This document shows positions 8,556 through 16,699 of a DNA stretch of 64,000 nt, one piece after another. The notes beneath the pieces are model-generated. The model worked only from the letters and a program-made list of their open reading frames with translations, was not told where the DNA came from and ran no database searches. Numbering within the stretch: position 1 is the first letter of the stretch; every line of letters starts with the position of its first letter. The position numbers were made by a program, and so were the translations under genes. The DNA is from Halorubrum trapanicum (GTDB lineage Archaea; Halobacteriota; Halobacteria; Halobacteriales; Haloferacaceae), in the NCBI RefSeq assembly GCF_017873555.1, contig NZ_JAGGKE010000002.1, positions 124,001 through 188,000 on the forward strand, written 5' to 3'.

Positions 8556-8880
8556 AGGCGGTGGCGTCGCCGGCGGCTCTGCCGCCGGCTGCAAGAGGGA
8601 CCTTCGGTCCCTCGCTGGAGTCAGTCGCCGGAGCGAAGCGACGGCGACTGACGAGGCTGGGGAGGCGCGAGGTGCGGTCGCTGTGCGGGGCGGGGTGGGA
8701 CTCAAAGGGGCAGCCGTGAGGCGGGCGCACGCTCGCTGTGCTCCTCAGTCGCTCACTCCGTTCGCTCCCTGCGGTGCTTGCGTCACCTGCGCCCGCCTCA
8801 CGGCTGCCCCTTTGGAAGTGTTCACCGCCGACCTGCTGAATCCCACTTATGAGCGATTGGCTGGGAATTTGGAGGCAGTT
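8556..8880 (-). repeat. Composite hairpin repeat element, copy B (loop inverted)
   Basis: Between convergent genes. Perfect 26-base inverted repeat, arms 8704-8729 and 8788-8813, loop 58 bases. The tail lies to the left and is the reverse complement of the tails in copies A and C, including the GTGGGACTC block before the arm and a diverged palindrome GCCGGCGG-ctc-TGCCGCCGGC near 8556-8590. A degenerate second spacer unit follows on the right, offset 57 bases (GGCTG at 8802 and 8859). The loop reads in the same direction as in copy A although the tail is reversed, so the loop is inverted relative to the rest. Confidence 0.9.
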
Positions 8881-8903
8881 ACCACCCATCTGCCAGCATC
8901 GAC

Positions 8904-9791
8904 CTATTCCACGACCGCGAGCGCCACGCCCGCCACCTCGCGAACGCCGACCACCTGGTGGCGCCAGCCGTCTCCCGCATCCACGCAGAGCGTGCCCGCG
9001 TCCGTGACCGCGACCGAGATTCCCGGCCCGTACCCGAGCGCCACGACCCTCTCGTCCACCGGAAGCTCAGCGAGTTCCCACGTCTCGTCGTCCCACTCGC
9101 CGGCCTCGTCGGCGTGAACGACCAAGTCCCCGTCGACGATCGCCATCGCGTGGCCGTCGCCGTCGGCGGCGACCCCGTCCGCAGCGCTCTCCCGGACGCT
9201 CATCCAGCCGTTGCCGAGCCAGTAGAGTCCCGCGCCGGTCGCCGCGAGCGGCATCCCGGCGCCGGCCACGTCGCGCGCGTCGTCGAGACCGACGTCGTCG
9301 AGTCCGCCGCCGGAAACGCGGTACACCCCGTCCGCGGCCGCGAGGAGCGCGCCGTCGACCGCCCGCGGGTCCCCCACGGTTCCGATCCCGGCCGTCGACG
9401 CGACCGTCGTCCCACCCGCCGCGAACTCGACGCGCTCGATCGCGCCGTCCTCGCGCGCGACGAGAATGCCGCCGTCACGACCGCCGGCCGGTCCCACTGC
9501 GACCGCCGGATCGTCGTCGATCGACTCGAACGCTGGGTCGTCGCCGACCGCGGCGACCGTGAGCCCGTCGGGCGTGGCCGCGGCGACGAGATCCGGCCGC
9601 TCGTCGCGCGGGAGGACGGCGACGTCGCGAGCCGCGTCGCGGGCGACCATGTCGAACGCGCCGATCTTGTCGGCCGACAGCGAGACGCGGACGATCCCGG
9701 TCCCGGTCGCGACGTAGGCGTCGGTGCGGCCGGCGCTGCCCGCGTACACGCGCTTTTCGTCGATCGAGATGTCGTCCTCGGCGGGAGCCAT
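8904..9791 (-). CDS. HVO_0234-type beta-propeller protein
   Basis: A 295-residue cytosolic protein of a haloarchaeal family predicted to form a beta-propeller. The sequence is a series of about six repeats, each with a run like DGGILVAREDGAIERVEF or DGALLAAADGVYRVSGG, the alternating strand pattern of a propeller. It starts MAPAEDDISIDEKRVYAG; the ATG at 9791 is chosen because the family N-terminus starts here, while the longer frame upstream is low-complexity and overlaps the divergent gene region. Function unknown; a protein-interaction scaffold is likely from the fold. Convergent with the aminopeptidase across repeat B. Confidence 0.78.
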   Translation of the reverse strand: MAPAEDDISIDEKRVYAGSAGRTDAYVATGTGIVRVSLSADKIGAFDMVARDAARDVAVLPRDERPDLVAAATPDGLTVAAVGDDPAFESIDDDPAVAVGPAGGRDGGILVAREDGAIERVEFAAGGTTVASTAGIGTVGDPRAVDGALLAAADGVYRVSGGGLDDVGLDDARDVAGAGMPLAATGAGLYWLGNGWMSVRESAADGVAADGDGHAMAIVDGDLVVHADEAGEWDDETWELAELPVDERVVALGYGPGISVAVTDAGTLCVDAGDGWRHQVVGVREVAGVALAVVE

Positions 9792-9933
9792 CGCCCGGGG
9801 ATTCACCGGCGGGAGGCATAAGCCCCGCGCGCCGGCGCCCGTCTCCCGTTCCGAGAGCCGACGCGCGTTCCGGCGGCCCGGGACGCCCGCGCGTTCCGAC
9901 GGCCATTTGAGCGCCCCTCGCGTACGCCGATCC

Positions 9934-10917
9934 GTGCAGTCTGTCGCCGCCGACCTCTCGGTCCTGCTCGCGGACGTGGTCCCCCGACTGGCCCGGATCA
10001 CGGCGTTCATCGCGGGCGGCGTCTTCGTCGCCAACGTCGCCGTCGCGTTCGGGCTGGTGCGGTACGTCGCCGGGATCGCGGGGTGGCTCACGCGGCCCGC
10101 GAACCTCCCCGACGAGGTCGGCACGGCGATCCTCACGACCGCGGCGTCGACGACCGCGGGCTACGCGACGCTCGCGGAGTACCGCGAGTCGGGGCTGCTC
10201 GACGACCGGGCGACGCTCGTCGCGGTCGTGATAAACACGTTCTTCGGCTTCGTCCAGCACGTGTTCACCTACTACGTCCCGGTGTTGATCCCGATCCTCG
10301 GGGCCACCACCGGCGCCGTCTACGTCGGCGCGCGCGCCGGCATCGCGCTGCTCATCACCGTCACGGGCGTACTCGCGGGCGGACTCCTCCTCTCGGAAGC
10401 GAACGTCGACCGCTCCGCGCTCGCCGACGTCGACGCGACCGGTCCCGAGACCGACGACCGCACAGACCGGGAGCGCGTCCGCGACGCCGCCGAGAAGTCG
10501 TGGGGGACGCTCCGCCGGATCGTCCCGCGGCTCGCGGTCGTGTACACGCTCGTCATCTGGCTCGTCACGACCTACGACGTGGCCGCGCTGACGAGCGTCG
10601 CGGAGCCGATCACGAGCGTGCTGGGACTGCCGGGCGAGGCGGTGCCCGTCATCGCCGTGTTCACGCTCGACACGACCGCGGGCGCGGCGACCCTCGCCGG
10701 GGCGGAGGTCGGCACGTTCACCACCCGCACCGCGGTCGCGTCGCTGCTCATCGGGAGCATCCTCTCCTTTGCCGTCTCGACGTTCCGGCGCTCGATCCCG
10801 TTCCAGTACGGGATCTGGGGCGCGTCGTTCGGCACGAAGGTGATCGTCGTCAACACCGCCCTGAAGCTCGTCTTCATCTCGGCGACGGTCGCGCTGCTGC
10901 TCGCGCCGGTGTGGTGA
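9934..10917 (+). CDS. Nucleoside-recognition (Gate) domain membrane protein
   Basis: Integral membrane protein of 327 residues with about eight hydrophobic segments. The two Gate-like halves each hold a conserved small-residue loop: TAASTTAGYATLAEYRESG near residue 70 and TLDTTAGAATLAGAEVGTF near residue 250, as in nucleoside recognition/SpmA-like domains. Transport of a small solute is likely but the substrate is unknown. Start: the frame opens at 9724, but the upstream codons are Arg/Pro/Ser-rich noise overlapping the neighbouring gene; the GTG at 9934 begins VQSVAADLSVLLADVV, just before the first helix. Confidence 0.8.
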   Translation: MQSVAADLSVLLADVVPRLARITAFIAGGVFVANVAVAFGLVRYVAGIAGWLTRPANLPDEVGTAILTTAASTTAGYATLAEYRESGLLDDRATLVAVVINTFFGFVQHVFTYYVPVLIPILGATTGAVYVGARAGIALLITVTGVLAGGLLLSEANVDRSALADVDATGPETDDRTDRERVRDAAEKSWGTLRRIVPRLAVVYTLVIWLVTTYDVAALTSVAEPITSVLGLPGEAVPVIAVFTLDTTAGAATLAGAEVGTFTTRTAVASLLIGSILSFAVSTFRRSIPFQYGIWGASFGTKVIVVNTALKLVFISATVALLLAPVW

Positions 10918-10975
10918 AAAAGTCCGTTTCGCTCGAATCAGTAGGTTCAACATCGCCCCGGATCGATCGGCGCAC

Positions 10976-11140
10976 ATGGCGCTCGAAAAGGACGTGGACT
11001 GTCCCGCGTGCGGCGAGACCCGTTCGTTCTACCGGACCGCGGCGATGACGCTCCACCTCGGCGAGAAGACGAAGTGGCGCTGTCCCGACTGCGGCTACGG
11101 CTACGTCGAGATCGACGGTATCGATACGCTCCCGGCCTGA
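10976..11140 (+). CDS. Small zinc-ribbon protein
   Basis: A 54-residue protein with two CxxC knuckles, CPACGE at residues 9-14 and CPDCGYGY near 37-44, which should bind one zinc ion in a ribbon fold. Such tiny zinc proteins are abundant in haloarchaea and often act in nucleic-acid or protein interactions; the role of this one is unknown. The ATG at 10976 follows the gate-domain gene by about 60 bp on the same strand. Confidence 0.72.
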   Translation: MALEKDVDCPACGETRSFYRTAAMTLHLGEKTKWRCPDCGYGYVEIDGIDTLPA

Positions 11141-11257
11141 GACGGCCCCTCACACGCGATTCTCTCCGCCGCGTCGACGCCGCAACACTCAGTAGCCTCG
11201 CGGCTAAGCCGGATCGCATGGACGGAACACGGCGACGGTCCGCGGAGGCGAGACCGC

Positions 11258-12544
11258 GTGGTCGGTGAGGCGCGCGACCCCGAGAGCGACGCCGGCCCGC
11301 TCGACGGACTCACCGTGTTGGACCTCTCCCGTGTGCTCGTCGGCCCGTTCTGCACCATGCAGCTCGGCGATCTGGGCGCGGAGGTGATCAAAGTCGAACG
11401 ACCCGGGCAGGGCGACCAGACCCGGACGTGGGTCCCGCCGGCGTTCAGCAAGGGTGCCGGTGGGAGCGGGGGGAGTAACGAGAGCGGCGACGACAACGAG
11501 AACGACGGCAGCGCGAGCGCCTACTACGTCAGCGTCAACCGTAACAAGCGGTCGATCCAGCTGGATCTGACGACCGAGGCGGGCCGCGCGGTCGTCCGCG
11601 ACCTCGCCCGCGAGGCCGACGTGCTCGTCGAGAACTTCCGGGTGGGGAAGATGGCCGAGTGGGACCTCGACTACGGCGACCTCGTCGACGAGAACCCCGG
11701 ACTCGTCTACTGCGCCATCTCCGGCTACGGCGAGTGGGGACCCGACCGCGACGAGCCGGCCTACGACATCATGATGCAGGCCCGCGGCGGCTTCATGTCG
11801 TTCACGGGCGTCGAGGGCGGCCCCCCGGTCCGGATCGGGGTCGCGCTCGCCGACGTCGGCGCCGGCATGTACGCGACGCAGGCGATCCTCGCGGCGCTCC
11901 TTGAACGCGAACTCGGCGACGGCCGCGGGCAGAAAATCGACGTGAGCCTCCTGGACGGGCAGGCCGCCTGGACCAGCTACATGGCGACGAACTACTTCGC
12001 CAGCGGCGAGCCGCCGGGGCGGATGGGGAGCAAACACCCGAACATCGTCCCGTATCGCGCGTTCGAGACGGCGGACGACTACGTCGTCGTCGCCTGCTCG
12101 TCGGACCGGTTCTGGCCGCCGCTGTGCGAGGCGCTCGACCGTCCCGACCTGCTCGCGGACGAGCGGTTCGAAAAGAACGAGGGGCGCGTCCGGAACCGCG
12201 AGGCCCTCGACCGCGAACTGGAGGAGACGTTCGCGGCGCTGTCGACCGACGAGGCGGTTGCGACCCTCAAAGAGCACGACGTGCCCGCGAGCCGCGTCCG
12301 CGACGTGAGCGAGGTGTTCGCCGACCCGCAGATCGAGGCGCGCGACATGCTCGCCGAGGCGGAGCACCCGACCGCGGGCACGGTGCGGTTCCCCGGCTCA
12401 CCGATGCACTTCTCGCGGACGCCGACGACCGTCCGCCGACACCCGCCGGCGCTCGGCGAACACACGGAGTCGGTGTTACGCGAGTACGGCTACGGCGACG
12501 GCGACATCGACGAGCTGCGCGGACGCGGCGCGATCCCGGAGTAG
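11258..12544 (+). CDS. Class III CoA-transferase (CaiB/BaiF)
   Basis: Moves coenzyme A between carboxylic acids in the cytoplasm. The 428-residue protein begins LDGLTVLDLSRVLVGPFCTM and contains GDLGAEVIKVERPGQGD, the NRNKRSIQLDL block, ADVLVENFRVGKM and the conserved Asp-containing YDIMMQARGGFMSFTG, all typical of the family. Odd: an acidic Gly/Ser/Asn insertion at about residues 68-85. Start is the GTG at 11258. It converges with the isocitrate lyase/malyl-CoA-type lyase operon; in haloarchaea a related enzyme is the succinyl-CoA:mesaconate CoA-transferase of the methylaspartate cycle, but the remaining genes of that cycle are not here, so substrate is open. Confidence 0.9.
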   Translation: MVGEARDPESDAGPLDGLTVLDLSRVLVGPFCTMQLGDLGAEVIKVERPGQGDQTRTWVPPAFSKGAGGSGGSNESGDDNENDGSASAYYVSVNRNKRSIQLDLTTEAGRAVVRDLAREADVLVENFRVGKMAEWDLDYGDLVDENPGLVYCAISGYGEWGPDRDEPAYDIMMQARGGFMSFTGVEGGPPVRIGVALADVGAGMYATQAILAALLERELGDGRGQKIDVSLLDGQAAWTSYMATNYFASGEPPGRMGSKHPNIVPYRAFETADDYVVVACSSDRFWPPLCEALDRPDLLADERFEKNEGRVRNREALDRELEETFAALSTDEAVATLKEHDVPASRVRDVSEVFADPQIEARDMLAEAEHPTAGTVRFPGSPMHFSRTPTTVRRHPPALGEHTESVLREYGYGDGDIDELRGRGAIPE

Positions 12545-12617
12545 CGACACCGACGAGCGCCCGGCGAACGGCGAAAACGGATGCTCGAGTGCCGCGTCGA
12601 CCTCGGAGGCTCCCGGC

Positions 12618-13538
12618 TTACAGGATGCCGGCCTGCTCGGCGCGCGCGACGATGCCGCGGGCCATCTTGTCCGTCGCCTCGTCGACCATCTCGCCGTCGA
12701 CCGAGACGGCGCCTTTGCCCTGTTCTTTCGCCTCCGCGTAGGCGTCGACGATCCGGCGGGCCTTCTCGGCCGCCTCGGGCGAGGGCGCGAACGTCTCGTT
12801 GGCCGGCTCGATCTGGCTCGGGTGGATCGCCCACTTGCCGTCACAGCCCAGCTGGCTCGCCCACCGACAGGAGTCGCGGAACCCCTCCGCGTCCTCGATT
12901 TCGGCGTAGGGTCCGTCGATCACCTGAAGTCCCTGCGCCTTCGCGGCATGGGCGATGCGCGCGAGCTGGTAGTGCCAGTAGTGGCCGGGGTAGCCGCCGC
13001 CGGAGCCGATGGTGAGTCCCGCGGCGCCGACGTTGGCGGTGTAGTCGCCGGGACCGAACACCAGCGACTCCAGGCGGTCGCTCGCGCGGGCGATGTCGGC
13101 GACCTTCGTCATCGCCTCCGGCGACTCGATCTGCGCCTGAAGCCCGATGTCGCCGACCGGCAGGTCGTTGTTCTCCTCGACCTGCGTCAGCAGGTTGTCG
13201 ACGGTGGCGACCGTCTCCGGGTTGTTCGCCATCGGCACCATGATCGTGTCGAGGTACTCCCCCGCCCGGCCGACGACCTCGATCACGTCGTCGTAGAACC
13301 ACCTGGTGTCGACGCCGTTCATCCGGTAGCACGGGCGGGTGTCGGACCAGTCGTACTCGATCAGGCCCTCGATGGCGTTCTCGCGGGCCTCGACCTTCTC
13401 CGAGGGCGCCACCGAGTCCTCCAGGTCGATGAACGCCTCGTCGGCGCCGGAGTCGGGCGCTCGCTCGATCATCTTCGGGTCGGAGCCGGGCGTCGCGAGC
13501 TGACTCCGGCGGAGGGTGACGTCGTCCGCCCCGCCCAT
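12618..13538 (-). CDS. HpcH/HpaI (CitE-like) lyase, malyl-CoA/beta-methylmalyl-CoA type
   Basis: Class II aldolase-like lyase that should cleave or form malyl-CoA or beta-methylmalyl-CoA, releasing or using glyoxylate. The 306-residue protein has SQLATPGSDPKMIERAPDSG, the metal-loop FIDLEDSVAPSEK, RMNGVDTRW, then FGPGDYTANVG and CDGKWAIHPSQI, the signature blocks of malyl-CoA lyases. Its start codon overlaps the isocitrate lyase stop codon (shared bases at 13536-13540), so the two are translated together. This suggests glyoxylate made by isocitrate lyase is condensed with acetyl-CoA here. It is too short and too different to be the 430-residue haloarchaeal malate synthase I recall. Exact substrate is inferred. 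Confidence 0.87.
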   Translation of the reverse strand: MGGADDVTLRRSQLATPGSDPKMIERAPDSGADEAFIDLEDSVAPSEKVEARENAIEGLIEYDWSDTRPCYRMNGVDTRWFYDDVIEVVGRAGEYLDTIMVPMANNPETVATVDNLLTQVEENNDLPVGDIGLQAQIESPEAMTKVADIARASDRLESLVFGPGDYTANVGAAGLTIGSGGGYPGHYWHYQLARIAHAAKAQGLQVIDGPYAEIEDAEGFRDSCRWASQLGCDGKWAIHPSQIEPANETFAPSPEAAEKARRIVDAYAEAKEQGKGAVSVDGEMVDEATDKMARGIVARAEQAGIL

Positions 13539-14581
13539 CAGTCGTCACCTCCCTCGGAGGCCGTGATCGGGTCGCTCTCCTCGTCGGTGAACCCCGCGGA
13601 CTCCTCCTGGCGCTCGCGCGCCTCGGGGTCGAACTCGGCCTCGATGTCCTGATAGCGCGGGACGAAGGAGAGCTCGTGGTGGCTCTCTGTCTCGTGGCCG
13701 ATGTACCGCTCTTCGAGGTCGAACTGCGCCTCCTCGTCGTTCTCGGCGATGTTCTCGAAGTCCTCGTAGGCGGCGTGGGCGCCGGAGTGAAGCCCGTACA
13801 GCGTGATGAAGATGTACTGGTAGCCCAGGTCGCCCAGCTCCTCGAAGGTGAGCGGGTCCTCCTCCGCGCCCCACTCGAACGAGGAGGAGTAGTTGAAGGC
13901 GAGATCCAGGTCGGGGTGGGTCTCGTGGATCGTCTCGGCGTACTCGACCGCGTCCTCGCGGGACGGGTCGGGCATCTCCGGCCAGACGAGGTCGACGCCG
14001 GCGTCGGCGTAGATCCGGCCGCGTTCGAGGTGCTCCTCCCAGTCGCCGTTGGCGGAGCCGTACGCGTCGGTGCGAGCGATGATGACGGTGTCCTCGCTCT
14101 GCTTGGCGTCGACCGCGGCCTCGAAGCGCGAGCGCGCCTGCTCGCGGGAGACGATCTGCTTGCCCGCGATGTGGCCGCAGCGCTTCGGCGAGGTCTGGTC
14201 CTCGATGTGGATCGCGGCGACGCCGGCCTTCTCGTACTCGCGGACCGCGCGCCGGACGTTGTGGACCCCGCCGTAGCCGGTGTCGCAGTCGGCGATGACG
14301 GGGAGGTTCGTCGCCTCGACCATGCGCTTGGCGTTCTCGACCATCTCGGACATGGTGACCATCTCCAGGTCGGGGAAGCCGAACTGGCCGAGGACGGTCG
14401 AGTAGCCGCTCATGTAGGCCGCGTCGAGACCCGCCATCTCGGCGAGGCGGGCGTCGAGCGCGTGGTAGATCCCGGGCGCGAACGTGTAGTCCTGCTCCTC
14501 GAACAGCTCGCGGAGCCGGCGGCCGGCCGGGTTGTCGATATCTCTCGTGAAGACGTCGTCGTCGAGTTCGTTGGGATTCAT
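13538..14581 (-). CDS. aceA: Isocitrate lyase
   Basis: Splits isocitrate to succinate and glyoxylate, the first committed step of the glyoxylate route for growth on acetate or fatty acids. The 347-residue protein belongs to the ICL/PEP mutase family: [20 protein letters not shown] near residue 40, the metal-binding DCDTGYGG near 100, and the isocitrate lyase signature KRCGH near residue 143 with the catalytic cysteine. Acidic C-terminal tail. ATG at 14581; no strong RBS, but three short frames run into it from upstream with overlaps. Forms an overlapping pair with the downstream lyase. Confidence 0.94.
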   Translation of the reverse strand: MNPNELDDDVFTRDIDNPAGRRLRELFEEQDYTFAPGIYHALDARLAEMAGLDAAYMSGYSTVLGQFGFPDLEMVTMSEMVENAKRMVEATNLPVIADCDTGYGGVHNVRRAVREYEKAGVAAIHIEDQTSPKRCGHIAGKQIVSREQARSRFEAAVDAKQSEDTVIIARTDAYGSANGDWEEHLERGRIYADAGVDLVWPEMPDPSREDAVEYAETIHETHPDLDLAFNYSSSFEWGAEEDPLTFEELGDLGYQYIFITLYGLHSGAHAAYEDFENIAENDEEAQFDLEERYIGHETESHHELSFVPRYQDIEAEFDPEARERQEESAGFTDEESDPITASEGGDD

Positions 14582-14585
14582 CGGA

Positions 14586-14816
14586 TTACTGCGTGGTGGC
14601 GTCGTCTGCGGTGCGGTTCGTCGTCGTCCGTCGCCCGTCGGCGCTGCGCCCCTCGGCGTTGTGCCCGCCGGCGGTGCGGGTCGCGGACGTGAACGCCGTG
14701 GCGTCGGGTCGCGGGCCGTCGCCGGTCCCCGCCATCGGGACGGCGCGGCGGAACGAGCCCTCGCCGTTCGGTCGAGTCGAGCGGTCGCGGGGGCGTCGCG
14801 TCGCGTTCGTCGTCAT
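14586..14816 (-). CDS. Doubtful short disordered ORF just upstream of aceA
   Basis: A 76-codon frame beginning [18 protein letters not shown] and ending four bases before the aceA start. Composition is Thr/Arg/Gly/Asp rich with no hydrophobic core, so any product would be disordered. Its ATG overlaps the stop of the preceding frame (14813-14816, ATGA). The chain of overlaps is the main argument for translation; the amino-acid make-up argues that it may be leader sequence or a decayed gene. Confidence 0.25.
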   Translation of the reverse strand: MTTNATRRPRDRSTRPNGEGSFRRAVPMAGTGDGPRPDATAFTSATRTAGGHNAEGRSADGRRTTTNRTADDATTQ

Positions 14817-15145
14817 CGCGATCCCCCGTCCGTCCGCGTCCGCGAAGCGGGACGCAGGTCGGGGACGAGCGGGGCGTCGCGCTCGCCGTCGGTCGGCGGG
14901 CGCGTGGGCTGGCGGGTGTCGGTCCCCGGCTGCGAGCCGGACGATCGCGTCCTCGTCGCTCGGCGGGTCGTGATCGTCGGGACCAGCGGCGCACCCGCCG
15001 CTTCGGTGAGCGGGGTGCGGCCGGGGACGGTCCGCGGAGAAGTAGCCGGATCGGGTCGGCCGGTCGAGCTCGGATCGCTCGATCGGGCGGTCGTGCTGTC
15101 GGTGCGTTGGGTCGTGTCGTCGGGCGTGTCGTTAGGTGTCGTCAT
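14813..15145 (-). CDS. Doubtful short disordered ORF in the aceA leader
   Basis: A 110-codon frame starting MTTPNDTPDDTTQRTDSTTA, rich in Thr, Pro, Arg, Ser and Asp. A short APLVP element occurs twice. No fold or family recognised. It overlaps the next frame by 4 bases and starts inside the previous 32-codon frame. Either a small unknown protein, a translated leader, or degraded coding sequence. Confidence 0.25.
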   Translation of the reverse strand: MTTPNDTPDDTTQRTDSTTARSSDPSSTGRPDPATSPRTVPGRTPLTEAAGAPLVPTITTRRATRTRSSGSQPGTDTRQPTRPPTDGERDAPLVPDLRPASRTRTDGGSR

Positions 15146-15230
15146 CGGGTCGTGTGGGCGGTTGCGGCGGTCGTCTGGTGGTCGGGTCTGTGCGTCGGGT
15201 CACTGCGTGCTCGGATACGGGTACTGCCAT
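15132..15230 (-). CDS. Doubtful 32-codon leader ORF of the aceA transcript
   Basis: Starts ATG at 15230, directly downstream of the AT-rich promoter block, and ends inside the following frame (overlap 14 bases). It encodes MAVPVSEHAVTRRTDPTTRR and a Pro-rich end. No similarity recognised. Could be an upstream reading frame with a regulatory role, or chance. Confidence 0.22.
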   Translation of the reverse strand: MAVPVSEHAVTRRTDPTTRRPPQPPTRPDDDT

Positions 15231-15254
15231 TGCGACCGGTACGATTCGGAGGAT

Positions 15255-15312
15255 GGTAATAAACATAATGATTGATAATGATAATATTCGTTATGTTGTT
15301 TTACCCGATTAA
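15255..15312. promoter_or_regulatory. AT-rich palindromic promoter region upstream of aceA
   Basis: Very AT-rich block in otherwise GC-rich DNA. An inverted repeat AACATAA (about 15263-15269) and TTATGTT (about 15290-15297) flanks TGATTGATAATGATAAT. It should hold the TATA element for the leftward aceA transcript and is a candidate operator for a dimeric regulator. It lies about 700 bases upstream of the aceA start codon, leaving an unusually long leader for a haloarchaeon. Confidence 0.5.
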
Positions 15313-15433
15313 ATGTTCCATGATAACGCGCAACATGGGAAACGTGAACGGCACAAGCAAGACGGCGTCGACGACGAGGGTGACGACGGGTCGGACCGAT
15401 CGCTTATTGGTCCCGCCGCGCGGAGCGTAAGGA

Positions 15434-16345
15434 GTGAACGAGCGCGACGCCCTCCGGGCCTTGGCGGCCGACCTCCCGCACGCGGGCGACGACGCCGCCG
15501 TCGTCGACGGGACGGTCATCACGACGGACATGCTCCACGAGCGGACCGACTTCCCGGCCGGGACGACGCGGTACACCGCGGGCTGGCGCGCGGTCGGCGC
15601 GTCGCTGTCGGACGTGGCCGCGATGGGCGCGGCCGCCCGGGCCGCGGTCGCCGTCTACGCGGACGAGGCGTTCGACCGCGAGGAGCTGGACCGGTTCGTC
15701 GCGGGCGCGGTCGACGTCTGCGAGGCGGTCGACGCCGAGTACGTCGGCGGCGACCTCGACGAGCACGTGGAGTTCACGACCGCGACCACCGCGATCGGCC
15801 GCGTCACCGACGCGGGAGGCGTCACCCGGAGCGGGGCGCGACCGGGCGACGCGCTCTGCGTCACCGGTGAGTGGGGCCGGTCCGCGGCGGCGCTCCGGCT
15901 GTTTACCAAGGGAGAGGACGCGGCGGTCGAGCGCGCCAACGAGCTGTTCCGGTTCACGCCGCGCGTGGCCGACGGGCTGGCGCTGGCGCCGAGCGCGACC
16001 GCGATGATGGACTCCTCGGACGGGCTGGCCCGCTCGTGCCACCAGCTCGCCGAGGCGAGCGCGGTCGGGATCGAACTGGACCGGGACGCGGTTCCGGTTC
16101 ATCCCGCGGTCGAGGAGGTGGCCGGGGATTCGGCGGAGCGGTTCGAGCTGGCGGCGCACTTCGGCGAGGACTTCGAGCTGCTCTGTGCGGTGCCGGAGGA
16201 GGAGGTAGCGGCGGTCGGTGCGGCGTGTCCCGCCGGGCTGACGCGGATCGGGACGGTGACAGCGGAGCCTGAAACGGGGGCGCCCCGCGTCGTCGCCGAC
16301 GGCGACCCGCTTCCCGACCGCGGCTACACGCACGGCGACGAGTAG
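15434..16345 (+). CDS. thiL: Thiamine-monophosphate kinase
   Basis: Phosphorylates thiamine monophosphate to thiamine diphosphate, the last step of cofactor synthesis. The 303-residue AIR-synthase-like protein carries HAGDDAAVVDG, TDMLHERTDF, the VGASLSDVAAMGA helix and VGGDLDEH; near residue 195 MMDSSDGLARS, and GEDFELLC toward the end, all ThiL blocks. Start is the GTG at 15434 with TATA-like gcttattgg about 30 bases upstream. The partner thiamine genes thiM-thiE lie about 18 kb away. Repeat element C follows the stop codon. Confidence 0.92.
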   Translation: MNERDALRALAADLPHAGDDAAVVDGTVITTDMLHERTDFPAGTTRYTAGWRAVGASLSDVAAMGAAARAAVAVYADEAFDREELDRFVAGAVDVCEAVDAEYVGGDLDEHVEFTTATTAIGRVTDAGGVTRSGARPGDALCVTGEWGRSAAALRLFTKGEDAAVERANELFRFTPRVADGLALAPSATAMMDSSDGLARSCHQLAEASAVGIELDRDAVPVHPAVEEVAGDSAERFELAAHFGEDFELLCAVPEEEVAAVGAACPAGLTRIGTVTAEPETGAPRVVADGDPLPDRGYTHGDE

Positions 16346-16364
16346 CAAGTCGACACAGATTCCG

Positions 16365-16676
16365 CCGATGTGCCGGCCGCTCGGCGATACATGATTGGAA
16401 CCGCTGTCGCCAACCACTCCGAAGCCCCTGTCGCGAGAACTCGGGGGCCTCGCTGCGGTCCTCGGTCGCTCGCGCCGCTCGCTCCCTGCGGTCCTTACGT
16501 CGGCCGCCTTCGTCCTCGCGACAGCCCCTTCGAGTCCCACCCCGCACCGCACAGCCCCGCACCTCACGCCTCCCCAGCCTCGTCAGTCGCCGTCGCTTCG
16601 CTCCGGCGACTGACTCCCTCGCGCGTGCTCCTCGCGGCCGCCAGGGGCGGCCGCTCGGAGGCGCGCGCCACCGCAG
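16365..16676 (+). repeat. Composite hairpin repeat element, copy C
   Basis: Between convergent thiL and thiolase genes. Arms 16421-16437 and 16515-16531 (17 bases; the GCCCC block again reads the same on both sides), total span 111 bases. A degenerate spacer unit with CGCTCGGCGATACATG lies upstream (16378-16395), matching the tandem unit of copy A. The right-hand tail has GAGTCCCACCCCGCACCGC, CTCACGCCTCCCCAGCCTCG and the palindrome GCGGCCGC-cagg-GGCGGCCGC near 16636-16655. Confidence 0.9.
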
Positions 16677-16699
16677 AAATGTACTGCTTTTCGCGGTTC

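Noticed and set aside
12618-13538. Malate synthase as the product name
   Set aside because: Only 306 residues, and blocks match malyl-CoA/beta-methylmalyl-CoA lyases rather than the longer haloarchaeal malate synthase.
14532-15275. 247-codon plus-strand frame upstream of thiL
   Set aside because: Arg/Gly/Ser/Val-rich antisense composition, overlaps the aceA start and has no recognisable feature.
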